A stretch of DNA of 16,013 bases, from contig CALKVB010000431.1 in the NCBI GenBank assembly GCA_937996605.1, forward strand, positions 1 to 16,013. Reading direction: 5' to 3'. The notes under the pieces were generated by a model. The model was not told the origin of the DNA. It worked only from the letters and a program-made list of their open reading frames with translations, and did no database searches. Below, piece by piece: positions 6,925-14,076 of this stretch. The position numbers and the translations under genes were made by a program. How positions within the stretch are numbered: position 1 is the stretch's first letter; each line of letters starts with the position of its first letter. The DNA comes from an uncultured Oxalobacteraceae bacterium. GTDB lineage: Bacteria; Pseudomonadota; Gammaproteobacteria; Burkholderiales; Burkholderiaceae_D.

Positions 6925-7089
6925 ATGTGTATGGCAACCTTTCTCGAAAAGGGTTTCATGCGTGAGGTCTGCATGAGCCGCCAATGGATCGGTCCCGAAG
7001 ATGCCAAGGATCAGTATCCCATTTGGCGCGAGTGGTGGGAAGCTCGTTGCGAAACCTTTTGCAAGAAGAGGGAAGAGGAGTTCGCGTGA
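6925..7089 (+). CDS. small hypothetical protein, possibly last exon of a broken gene
   Basis: 54 aa starting MCMATFLEKG (a second ATG is two codons later) and rich in Trp, Cys and charged residues (WREWWEARCETFCKKREEEF). It ends two bases before the stop of the convergent hydrolase gene. This packing and the composition suggest real or recently real coding sequence. It may belong with the remnant at 6609-6903, which is in other frames. There is no membrane segment and no known family. Confidence 0.4.
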   Translation: MCMATFLEKGFMREVCMSRQWIGPEDAKDQYPIWREWWEARCETFCKKREEEFA

Positions 7090-7091
7090 TA

Positions 7092-8021
7092 TCAGCCCGC
7101 TTCAATTTCGCGCAGAAAGGAAACAATTTTGTTCTTGACATGTGCATGAGATTCACCATCGGACCACTCGCGAATGATGCTGAAATGGGAAGCATCAAAA
7201 TACACAATTTCCGAATACCGCTGTTTGTCTCGCAATGAATAATGGAAATCAAAGGAATGCTGTTTTAAGCTGATGTCAGACGTGGCGTTCACCAGCAAAA
7301 TAGGCGGTGTTCGGTCCGTAATGTTGTAAATGGGAAAGCTATCTTCATAGGAGGGTCGATCTCCAAACGCATTCAGCAGCAATTGCTGTCCTAGAAACAA
7401 TTGGCGCAAACGTTTGTCGGAATAGACTCCGGAAATTCCAACGCATGCTTTGACATCTTCAAGGGATAGATTTACTTCTTTCAAATAGGTTTCATTGGTG
7501 GACAAGAGAGAGGCCAAATGACCACCTGCAGAATGGCCCATCACGGCCATCCAATCGGATCGGCCTCCGTATTCGGCCGCATGATCATGCATCCATTTGT
7601 ATGCTTTGGCAATATCCCGAATATGTGCCGGATGAAGCAATTCGTCGCGAGGCACCAGCGCCCACAAGGATACCAGCACTGACAAGATGATAAGGGACAG
7701 AACTAGCATGAACAAGAGTTGAGCTTGGGTGGTGGAGGTGACCGTCAAAGCCAAAAGTACAATGCCGACCAGAGTCACGATGGATTGCAGTTGGTCATTG
7801 GACAGAGAGGACAAGGCATACGAGGGCGCCACGCAGACATAGCCTTGTTTGGCGAGTTCGGTGCACACATGCTTGCCGTTGCGCCGACTGCCTGTGAAAT
7901 GTCCACCGCCATGGATGTACATGAGCATAGGCGCGGGCGATGAGCTCACCGCGGGACAATACACATCCGCCTTTTTCGTCGATCCGTCGATAGGAATGTC
8001 AGGAAACACCTTCACTTCCAT
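7092..8021 (-). CDS. alpha/beta hydrolase (BD-FAE / kynurenine formamidase-like) with inserted transmembrane hairpin
   Basis: 309 aa from the ATG at 8021. A longer frame to 8075 lacks an ATG. HGGG at residues 37-40 is the oxyanion-hole motif, GHSAG at 162-166 the nucleophile elbow (S164), and D249 and H279 fit the rest of the triad. HPAHIRDIAKAYKWMHDHAA before the elbow and GISGVYS after it match the small esterase / kynurenine formamidase / isoprenylcysteine methylesterase-like group. Family members usually have about ten residues between the strand ending APSYALS and HPAH. Here about 55 are inserted, containing two hydrophobic segments (about 80-97 and 101-123) that should form a membrane hairpin. 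The triad is complete, so an active membrane-bound esterase is likely; the substrate is unknown. It is divergent from the HNH gene, 62 bases away. Confidence 0.85.
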   Translation of the reverse strand: MEVKVFPDIPIDGSTKKADVYCPAVSSSPAPMLMYIHGGGHFTGSRRNGKHVCTELAKQGYVCVAPSYALSSLSNDQLQSIVTLVGIVLLALTVTSTTQAQLLFMLVLSLIILSVLVSLWALVPRDELLHPAHIRDIAKAYKWMHDHAAEYGGRSDWMAVMGHSAGGHLASLLSTNETYLKEVNLSLEDVKACVGISGVYSDKRLRQLFLGQQLLLNAFGDRPSYEDSFPIYNITDRTPPILLVNATSDISLKQHSFDFHYSLRDKQRYSEIVYFDASHFSIIREWSDGESHAHVKNKIVSFLREIEAG

Positions 8022-8083
8022 TCCTTTGTTTCTGCCGCGCGTCTGACAAATCGGCCAAGGATGGGTTCGAGTCAAAGAAAAAC

Positions 8084-9445
8084 ATGCTCGAGGATTGGAT
8101 TGCCCAAGATTTGTGTCGTCAAGTGCGATTTCAAAACGTGTTGGATGTCTTTTATATCTTGCGGGAACCGCTGCAACACGATAAACAACTGCTGCAGCGC
8201 AGCGGTGAAACTCTTTCCTGGCGCCATGTCACACCATGTGGCTCTGTGAAGTTACCGGTGGGCACAAGTATGCGACGTAGTGTGTCGTTGCAGTTTATGC
8301 GTCAATTGCATTACGAGTTTCCCGAATGGTGCGAATATGTGGATTTGGCATTGGAACGGTATTGTCAACCGCTGATCAACTATTTATTGACGGTACGAGA
8401 TGGAAATGGTGCACCGGTGTGGGGCAAGGTATGGGGGTATGAAGACTATATCATTCATCGTTCTGGAAGTTTGATGTTGTGCAGTCGTCGTAATCCGATT
8501 CGTGTTCCTTGGCAAGGCAATACCGGTTACAGCCATTTCAGTCTGGAATGTGGCAACGGCAAAGTGCAGTATTCGGTGCACCGCATGGTATGGGAAGCGT
8601 TCCATCAAAAACCGATTCCCAAAGATCTAACCATCGATCACATTGATCGAAATCCACAAAACAATGATGTGGCGAACCTTCGGTTGGCGAGTGCGTCCGA
8701 ACAATTGCAAAATCAGCAGCGCAGTAGTTCCACACGGGAATGGTCCATTGAAGTGAAGCCGGTTGGCGGCGATTGGATTTCGTTCTCCAGCAAAGCTGAG
8801 GCCATGAAGCAATTTCCTATCAAGCAATGGAAACGCCTGCTTCTGGATCCAAATTCGAAAACGGCTGAAGGTATCCAGGTGCGGTACAAAGCGATTGATC
8901 CGCAAGTAGATCGTGAGGGAAAGTCTGAAGTGTGGTACCCTTTGCCCGGAACAGCGTATTTTGTCAGCTCGTTGCCTGCAGACATGTATCATTTGGCGCT
9001 TCCGGAACACGGTGAGGTGATTCAAGGGAGAAACGCTCGCCTTTCCCGGTTGACCAAAGGTGGAATTCGGATCCCCGTGGATGTTGCACTGACGCCGGGC
9101 GGGTATTCCAAACTGCATGGAACCTCCATTCATCGGCTGATCTATGAAGCGTTTCACGGACCCATTCCATCCGGTTGCGACATTGATCATATTGATGGAG
9201 ATCCTTCCAATAACTATATTCAAAACTTACAAGCGCTTTCTCGCAAAGAGCATGCACTAAAAACACATGGTATGCCGGTGACGGTGGATGGCACGTGGTA
9301 TCCGTCGATTCGGCATGCGGCGGAAGCGTGTCAGATGAGTGCATCGACTCTGGAGAAGCACTTGCGACACAAACGCCATACCGATCGGTTTTGCTATGCC
9401 GACGAGAACCAACCCGTTGCCAAACGGCGAAAGTTGGTTTTATAA
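8084..9445 (+). CDS. double HNH endonuclease with NUMOD-like DNA-binding C-terminus
   Basis: 453 aa starting at the ATG at 8084. Two HNH_3-type motifs are present. The first is VHRMVWEAF at 165-173 with IDHIDRNPQNN at 184-194. The second is IHRLIYEAF at 349-357 with IDHIDGDPSNN at 367-377. Each keeps the His of the first strand, the DH pair and the Asn. After each comes a short helix-turn module: residues about 226-256 (WISFSSKAEAMKQF) and 403-435 (WYPSIRHAAEACQMSASTLE), the latter NUMOD1-like. KRRK at 447-450 could be a nuclear signal. Such proteins cut DNA with metal-dependent chemistry and are common in giant viruses and phages as homing-type nucleases. The first 100 residues are not recognised. 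It seems to stand alone rather than within an intron. Confidence 0.88.
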   Translation: MLEDWIAQDLCRQVRFQNVLDVFYILREPLQHDKQLLQRSGETLSWRHVTPCGSVKLPVGTSMRRSVSLQFMRQLHYEFPEWCEYVDLALERYCQPLINYLLTVRDGNGAPVWGKVWGYEDYIIHRSGSLMLCSRRNPIRVPWQGNTGYSHFSLECGNGKVQYSVHRMVWEAFHQKPIPKDLTIDHIDRNPQNNDVANLRLASASEQLQNQQRSSSTREWSIEVKPVGGDWISFSSKAEAMKQFPIKQWKRLLLDPNSKTAEGIQVRYKAIDPQVDREGKSEVWYPLPGTAYFVSSLPADMYHLALPEHGEVIQGRNARLSRLTKGGIRIPVDVALTPGGYSKLHGTSIHRLIYEAFHGPIPSGCDIDHIDGDPSNNYIQNLQALSRKEHALKTHGMPVTVDGTWYPSIRHAAEACQMSASTLEKHLRHKRHTDRFCYADENQPVAKRRKLVL

Positions 9446-9511
9446 AAATGGTCAGACTGTATAGGAAAAGATGTTTTCCGCTCCATTTTTCGTTCTGCTT
9501 GTCGGATCTCG

Positions 9512-10168
9512 ATGTCCGGTCATAACAACCACCGGCCTTTTTTGCGCAAAGTGGATTGGGTTTCGCCCATCATTGCGCCCTACAACTTTCCCTGGTGGAA
9601 TATGGCAGAGCAAAAGCTGCAACCGGTGAATCCCCCCGTCCTAGAAGTCAAAGGTGAACACATAACCTTCAATGCGGTTCAGCAGATATATGGACAGCAC
9701 CTGGAACCAGTTCGCAACATCATAGCCCAACACACGAAGATCTGGTTTTCTCGAAAGCCTGGTGCGACGTCGCGTAAACTACGCCAAGCATCTGTTCTCG
9801 TGAATGGCCTAATGTCATCGGTTGTTTCTCTTGACAACCCGGCCAAATTAGCGGTTCATCTCCATGCGGCACTGCGAAACAAACGGTACGAAGACATCGT
9901 CCGGTGCATTTATGCGTTCAAGGGAGCCGGTCATACAGATCTTGAACTGGTCAAAGAGCACCGTTATCAACTCCAGCATCATCTTTTGTCGTTTCTGGAG
10001 GGTTTGAAGAACTACTATGACACGAATCTGGTGGAGAATGCAGAACTAGTGGCTTTGCATTGGGGAAACTTTCTGATTGATGCCATAACACAAGTTGAAG
10101 CTATAGAGGTGAACGAGGATCTCGAAGACGCCGTCGAGCAAGTCCCATCCAACCCATTGACCAATTGA
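9512..10168 (+). CDS. hypothetical helical protein
   Basis: 218 aa starting at the ATG at 9512 (MSGHNNHRPF), 66 bases after the HNH stop. The N-terminus is rich in Trp, Pro and Phe (PYNFPWWNM). Residues 60-200 are mostly amphipathic helix, and the end is acidic (NEDLEDAVEQ). There is no membrane segment, Cys cluster or catalytic motif. It lies in a same-strand run with the HNH gene and the two-TM protein. I do not recognise a family. Confidence 0.6.
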   Translation: MSGHNNHRPFLRKVDWVSPIIAPYNFPWWNMAEQKLQPVNPPVLEVKGEHITFNAVQQIYGQHLEPVRNIIAQHTKIWFSRKPGATSRKLRQASVLVNGLMSSVVSLDNPAKLAVHLHAALRNKRYEDIVRCIYAFKGAGHTDLELVKEHRYQLQHHLLSFLEGLKNYYDTNLVENAELVALHWGNFLIDAITQVEAIEVNEDLEDAVEQVPSNPLTN

Positions 10169-10225
10169 TGTATACAAGCCAAGGTATTGTGGGTGGAAAG
10201 GAATCCTCGTGACAAACAAAAGACT

Positions 10226-10507
10226 ATGGTGGACAAAGCGGATGTCAAGTCGGTCGGCCATCAAGTGTACCAGGCGGGTCTAGGTGTTGTCATTGCGATG
10301 TTGGTGTTGTCGGTGGTGGCTTTGGTTGCCTTTGCCTATCTGATTCACAAGGAGCGTAAAAAGGAGGAAAAGGCTCGGCAGTCGATGTGGGCTTTGGGAA
10401 TTGGATTAACTGCGGCGTGTATTCTCACCTTGATCAATCTGTCGTTTACGGTGGGAGCTCCCATTGGTTGGAGCTATGCCAAAGATGCCATCGATGACGC
10501 CGCATAG
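10226..10507 (+). CDS. small two-transmembrane protein
   Basis: 93 aa from the ATG at 10226. The upstream part of the open frame (from 10187) has no ATG. There are two hydrophobic segments, about residues 17-40 and 54-76. Between them is a strongly charged loop (HKERKKEEKARQ), which should face the cytosol, giving outside-in-out topology. Small membrane proteins of this shape are common virion membrane components, but I see no family signature. It follows the 9512 gene by 57 bases. Confidence 0.65.
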   Translation: MVDKADVKSVGHQVYQAGLGVVIAMLVLSVVALVAFAYLIHKERKKEEKARQSMWALGIGLTAACILTLINLSFTVGAPIGWSYAKDAIDDAA

Positions 10508-10663
10508 AAACTGGAGAGTATTTGGTCCACACAAGTTCAAAACCGATCAGATTTGCAAAGTGTCTCGTTTAATCGAAGTGCGACACGCGGCTCAGTTCGA
10601 GGCGCGCATGTCGCATCGGATCAATAAGACCGAATCTCCAATGCGGCCACAGTTTTTTGAGAT

Positions 10664-10688
10664 GCCCGTACGGGCGGGACCATCCCGC
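10664..10688. repeat. two overlapping GC-rich inverted repeats
   Basis: GCCCGTACGGGC at 10664-10675 is a 12-base perfect palindrome. GCGGGA-CCA-TCCCGC at 10674-10688 is a 6-bp hairpin. They share two bases, so the structures compete. The site lies between the two-TM gene and the small minus-strand gene that converge on it, where a transcript end or a protein-binding site is possible. Confidence 0.6.
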
Positions 10689-10747
10689 GCGGCGAAGCAA
10701 ATCGGCATATTTTCTCTGCAGTCGGAATCGTTTGTTCACCACAGTTT

Positions 10748-11078
10748 TTATTTGAGAACGGAAAGTGCAAGGGCTGAATGACAGAACTTGCTCATCCAAA
10801 ACACGAGCTTCTCGTAAAAACTCTGTTTCAAGGTCAGTTGTCAGCATTCGTGTTTTTTTACAGAAAAGCATTGGCAGGTTCCGATGCGTTCAGGATGTTT
10901 GTATGGTGCGTACAGAAGTAAGGTTGGAAATAGAGCCAGGGGAAACAAGATTCTCCAATACGTGCAGCACCATATCGCAAAGATCTTCGTCTTGTCTTGC
11001 CGACGGATCGTTAGAAATAGCTTTGAAAACGGCGCAAAATCTTTTTTTCAAGTCATTCAAAGAAGGCTTTTGACGCAT
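10748..11078 (-). CDS. small hypothetical protein, probable intron
   Basis: The start is taken at the ATG at 11078 (MRQKPSLNDLKKRF). The frame is open upstream to 11144 but with no ATG. Exon 1 encodes a 55-residue helical, acidic segment ending SNLTS. The intron at 10823-10913 (donor GTACGC, branch-like CTGAC, acceptor GAAACAG) joins in phase 0 to SFYEKLVFWMSKFCHSALAL and a stop at 10748-10750, giving 79 aa. An alternative acceptor two bases later joins the longer open frame down to 10569 (EFLREARVLDEQ...), giving about 140 aa. Unspliced reading stops at 10890-10892. It is divergent from the dCMP deaminase. No known family; the gene model is uncertain. Confidence 0.4.
10823..10913 (-). other. 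possible spliceosomal intron, 91 nt
   Basis: On the minus strand: donor GTACGC, CTGAC repeated near the 3' end as branch candidate, acceptor GAAACAG followed by AG (so two acceptors two bases apart). It is longer than the other introns here. The support is frame continuity only. Confidence 0.4.
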
Positions 11079-11193
11079 GAGAATGAGGAACCACCATAGG
11101 CCTAGTCCTGGATCGCATTGAAAACAGCGTTTTGCAGAACACACGTGGCAAGCATTTCATAACTCTACGCACGTGTCGTCGTCTTTCGCAAGA

Positions 11194-12368
11194 ATGCAAT
11201 CCGCAAAAGAAGACGAAGAGCGCAAAATCGAATCAACTGCCTCTAGCAAGAAGGGTGATGTATGTTATAGATTGTTCAGAATCCAAAAGACTACCTATAA
11301 CTCTCTTCAACCTATGTTTCAAGAAACCTCATCAAAGATCAGCCTCGTTCTCGGAGAACCTGATTTCTATTGCAAAACAATCGAACGTATCGTCGAAAGA
11401 CTTTTCCATCCAAGGCTACGATGATGCACCCGATGATGTCTCCCGCTATTCTCGCGATCATATGTATGCAAAATTCGCCATATCCGCAGCTTGCCGGGCA
11501 GGTATGTTCGACGCACCGGGTGCAGGCACGGGTCAAACACATGTCGGATGCGTAATTCGAACCTCCGCAAAGACACACTCCAGACGTAAGGTAGGACATG
11601 TACAAGTACATGCTTGCCTTCGAGCTTTGCTGAAGCGATACCGGTGGGATAGATCGTATCTGTGGGATGGAACGGTCCTCCCGACATGGATCTGAAGTTT
11701 GACAAAGATTACATCATCCCGTCTGAGATCAACCTTCATGCTGAACAGAATGCAATAAGCTTCGCTGAAAAGCATGATTTGGATTCAAGTGTGCTTTACA
11801 CCACCTTATTTCCATGTACCGCTTGCGCCCGATTCATTGTACAGGTTGTTTCGATATGTTTATTAATTGTCCCCTATCTTTTCTGACGCGATCTGGTGCA
11901 CAGGCTGGTGTTGGAGAGGTGCGTTACTTGTTTCTTGCCAAAGAGTATGTCAAGAAGACTCGACGCATCTTCAATAAGGCGAAGATTTCGTACCGGTTAT
12001 TTTTTCCGATGCAGTTTGGAAGAAGACTCACATTCTCACTACGCGTCTTCGTTTACAGTCCCATCGAGCATAGACCCTTTATTTTTGCCCAATGCGGTGT
12101 ACTGGAGCGTAAATTTATGATTGACAGGCTGCTGCATGAAAAGAGATACATATCTTCAAGAACGCAAGAATTCACTTTTCCAAATTCATGGGTCGGTGTT
12201 TATCACGACTGCACATCGAGATAGGTAACTCAATTCTAATTTATTCTTTTCTGCTCTTAGAGAAACGGTTTCCAAGTAGAAGATGAAACCGAGCCTACGC
12301 AAATTGATTATTCCGCAAGTGACGATGACGACGTCGCGTCTGAAGACCCTTTCGATGTGTTATTTTGA
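11194..12368 (+). CDS. dCMP deaminase, spliced (about six exons), apparent 1-nt frameshift
   Basis: Zinc-dependent deamination of dCMP to dUMP, feeding dTMP synthesis. The zinc site is clear: HAEQNA at 11732-11749 and PCTACA in the exon ending at 11844, with HVGCVI and SVGWNGPPD before them in family order, and AGVGEVRYLF then RRIFNKAKISYR after. These parts lie in different frames and join through GT-AG introns at 11260-11323, 11591-11652, 11845-11903, 12109-12168 and 12225-12262. Within exon 4 the frame must shift by one base near 12000-12005, a run of six T. With five T it reads ISYRLFFRCSLEED, matching the family's C-terminal strand; a 25-nt intron there is a less likely alternative. The first ATG in frame is 11194. 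The spliced protein is about 296 aa, with an unusual acidic tail (SASDDDDVASED). Family certain; exon edges and integrity uncertain. Confidence 0.75.
11260..11323 (+). other. deaminase intron 1, 64 nt
   Basis: Donor GTATGT, near-branch CTATAAC, acceptor TTTCAAG; phase 0. It joins SSKKGD to KPHQRSAS. It is needed to link the ATG-containing frame to the frame carrying HVGCVI. Confidence 0.55.
11591..11652 (+). other. deaminase intron 2, 62 nt
   Basis: Donor GTAGGA after AAG, CTGA near the 3' end, acceptor GGATAG; phase 0. It restores the conserved order VGCVI...IVSVGWNGPP, which lies in two frames in the genomic sequence with a stop (TAG) immediately before IVSVGWNG. Confidence 0.65.
11845..11903 (+). 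other. deaminase intron 3, 59 nt
   Basis: Donor GTTGTT after GTACAG, CTGAC branch-like motif at 11883-11887, acceptor GTGCACAG; phase 0. It joins ARFIVQ to AGVGEVRYLF, which is the uninterrupted consensus of the dCMP deaminase family, and removes an in-frame stop. Confidence 0.8.
12109..12168 (+). other. deaminase intron 4, 60 nt (tentative)
   Basis: Donor GTAAAT after TGGAGC, acceptor CGCAAG; phase 0. It removes the TGA at 12118-12120 and keeps the same frame. Other AAG acceptors nearby (12160) are possible. Confidence 0.4.
12225..12262 (+). other. deaminase intron 5, 38 nt (tentative)
   Basis: Donor GTAACT after GATAG, CTAAT branch-like motif, pyrimidine tract, acceptor TTAGAG. Ending at the second AG keeps the frame and joins AHRDR to NGFQVEDE and the acidic tail. 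It is shorter than the others. Confidence 0.4.
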
Positions 12369-12385
12369 ATAGATAAAAAGATATT

Positions 12386-12709
12386 ATGTCGACTCCGTTT
12401 CGATCTCTTGATGCGCTTCTTTCCGAGTTGTGTGAGGTTGTGGTTGACGTTGGATCTCCCGATTTTCAATACCTTGGAAATTTGACGATTTACAAAACTG
12501 ATTGGACTCCTCCGGATGTTTTGATGGTCATAAAACGAACTGAAAACGGATATATGCAGTACAGAATCTTCAATCTTGATTGCAAAGAAGACACCTCTTT
12601 TACAAGTTTTACAGAGACTGTTCCAAGATCTTCTATCGAAATTGTGAAGGCACGACAAGAACCATTCAAATATCTTTTGTATCTGTTATGTTTCCAACCA
12701 AAAAATTGA
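12386..12709 (+). CDS. hypothetical protein, 107 aa
   Basis: It starts at the ATG at 12386, 17 bases after the deaminase stop, and reads MSTPFRSLDALL. A helical N-terminus is followed by alternating hydrophobic residues typical of strands (DVLMVIKRTE, YMQYRIFNLD) and a hydrophobic C-terminal stretch (YLLYLLCF) too short for a clear membrane span. There is no catalytic motif and no family recognised. It converges with the ankyrin-like gene at 25 bases. Confidence 0.55.
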   Translation: MSTPFRSLDALLSELCEVVVDVGSPDFQYLGNLTIYKTDWTPPDVLMVIKRTENGYMQYRIFNLDCKEDTSFTSFTETVPRSSIEIVKARQEPFKYLLYLLCFQPKN

Positions 12710-12734
12710 CTTGATTCATGCTGTCGTGAAGATT

Positions 12735-14024
12735 TCAAGGAGGAGCCACCATTTTGGCCAACTTCTTGTAGCCTGGCATTGCATGATATTTGCGATAAGC
12801 CTCGTAACCACGCATGGAAGGAAGAGCTCCACGTTTCAGGAATAATCGAATCAAGCTTGGATCTTTGTGACGTATGGCAACGACAAATGGATTTTCACTG
12901 CTCGTTTCTGGTTCGTACTGGTCCAAGCCTTTGATATTGGCAATCAAAGTTTTAGCGGCATCCATTCGTCCTTCGCGGATCAGTTCGAAAATCATGGGGG
13001 GCGAAAAGGGCACTTTGGCTCGACACATCATCCGCACGATCTCCGGGGTTCGCGGCCTGATCATGGAAAGCTCTTCACGAGGAACCACCTTGCAATGAAC
13101 CAAGTAGTGCATAGATGCCATGGGTTGCATCGAGCGATAATTCACATAGTCAATAATGTTCAGGTCATTGAAGTGATGTAGGGTGGGGATCACTCTAGAC
13201 AAGACGTCTATGCAAGCGTTTTCGAAAGCAAATTGGAAATTATACGTCAATCCAAGGCAGCATGCTTTTGGTGTGACTCGATCCATAATCTTGCAGACAA
13301 ATTCAGACCATACTTTCACGTTGTGTGACAAATCGTCTACAGCAAAACTCAGCAGATTTGCATATCCGCAATTGTCCAGATACCCCTGATCCATCGCAAA
13401 CTCCAACTGTTCCATGGTCTCAATGCCCGAAGAAAGTATGACACTGATACTTTGCTCCATGGTGAGTGAAAACACCAGCTGGCACATGCTTTTGGAACAA
13501 GAGAGGGCCGCAAACTTGCGTGCATAAGCCACCTGGGTCAGTTCTAAGGAACGGTCCAATAGAAATTGAAGAGCCTTTGCCTTTCCACTGCGAATGACGC
13601 CAATGACAAAAGCGGTTTCCATTTCCAATTGTTCACAAATCGACCGGTGTGGAATCACGCGGTATTCTACACATGATTTCCGAATCCTCGGCCTGTCTGT
13701 GAAAGCCTCTCCGTACAACACAAAGGCGTGATTGTCTGGTTCTCTCGATTGACACGATAGAGCCACAGAATGTCCATAGACCAGACCATCCAAAGTAGGG
13801 GATGAAAGGTAGTCCACTTTCTGATTGGACCAAAATGCATGAGACGAACGCTCGCTTGCCAACCTCCCAGAAATCAACTCATGGTGAAGCCGATGAAAGA
13901 CGGATTGCCATGTTGTGCATGATTCCAAGTCCGCGAAAACAGAGCGATACGCCGCCAACTCGTGTTGAGCATCAGCCGGACATAGCTCGTGCAAAGAATC
14001 AATCAAACCCTCCCAGACACTCAT
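12735..14024 (-). CDS. degenerate ankyrin-like repeat protein
   Basis: 429 aa from the ATG at 14024 (MSVWEGLIDSLHEL). The C-terminal two thirds consist of paired short helices. The clearest ankyrin-type unit is NPFVVAIRHKDPSLIRLFLK followed by RGALP (about residues 385-410); weaker ones are near residues 135-160 (FVIGVIRSGKAKALQFLLDR) and 350-370 (MIFELIREGRMDAAKTLIAN). Proteins of this shape are multiplied in many giant virus genomes and often act as host-protein adaptors. The N-terminal 50 residues are helical, but I see no convincing F-box. It is divergent from the SAP-NTPase gene. Ankyrin assignment moderate, function unknown. Confidence 0.55.
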   Translation of the reverse strand: MSVWEGLIDSLHELCPADAQHELAAYRSVFADLESCTTWQSVFHRLHHELISGRLASERSSHAFWSNQKVDYLSSPTLDGLVYGHSVALSCQSREPDNHAFVLYGEAFTDRPRIRKSCVEYRVIPHRSICEQLEMETAFVIGVIRSGKAKALQFLLDRSLELTQVAYARKFAALSCSKSMCQLVFSLTMEQSISVILSSGIETMEQLEFAMDQGYLDNCGYANLLSFAVDDLSHNVKVWSEFVCKIMDRVTPKACCLGLTYNFQFAFENACIDVLSRVIPTLHHFNDLNIIDYVNYRSMQPMASMHYLVHCKVVPREELSMIRPRTPEIVRMMCRAKVPFSPPMIFELIREGRMDAAKTLIANIKGLDQYEPETSSENPFVVAIRHKDPSLIRLFLKRGALPSMRGYEAYRKYHAMPGYKKLAKMVAPP

Positions 14025-14076
14025 GGTTGAATGACATTATGACACATTGGATTCACGAACGAGATCGCGAAACATC
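14025..14076. promoter_or_regulatory. divergent intergenic region, 52 bases
   Basis: This lies between the ankyrin-like gene (start 14024) and the NTPase gene (start 14077). Both promoters must lie here or inside the coding ends. An AT-rich stretch, TTTTAAATATGAATATTC, follows the 14077 ATG, which leaves open a later start for the NTPase. Confidence 0.35.

Noticed and set aside
8627..9223. 198-codon open frame on the minus strand
   Set aside because: Antisense to the HNH gene, whose two complete motifs settle the strand.
10464..10781. 105-codon open frame on the plus strand
   Set aside because: It overlaps the end of the two-TM gene in another frame, is antisense to a more protein-like minus frame, and has no motif.
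10569..10871. 100-codon open frame on the minus strand as a separate gene
   Set aside because: Its ATG start lies in the probable intron of the 10748-11078 gene; kept only as an alternative 3' exon of that gene.
12109..12127. An ultra-short 19-nt intron in the deaminase gene
   Set aside because: GTAAAT...GACAG would bring a stop into frame within four codons and is far below the size of the other introns.
13850..14024. F-box at the N-terminus of the ankyrin-like protein
   Set aside because: The segment is helical, but lacks the LP and W-x-x-V-C/L spacing of an F-box.
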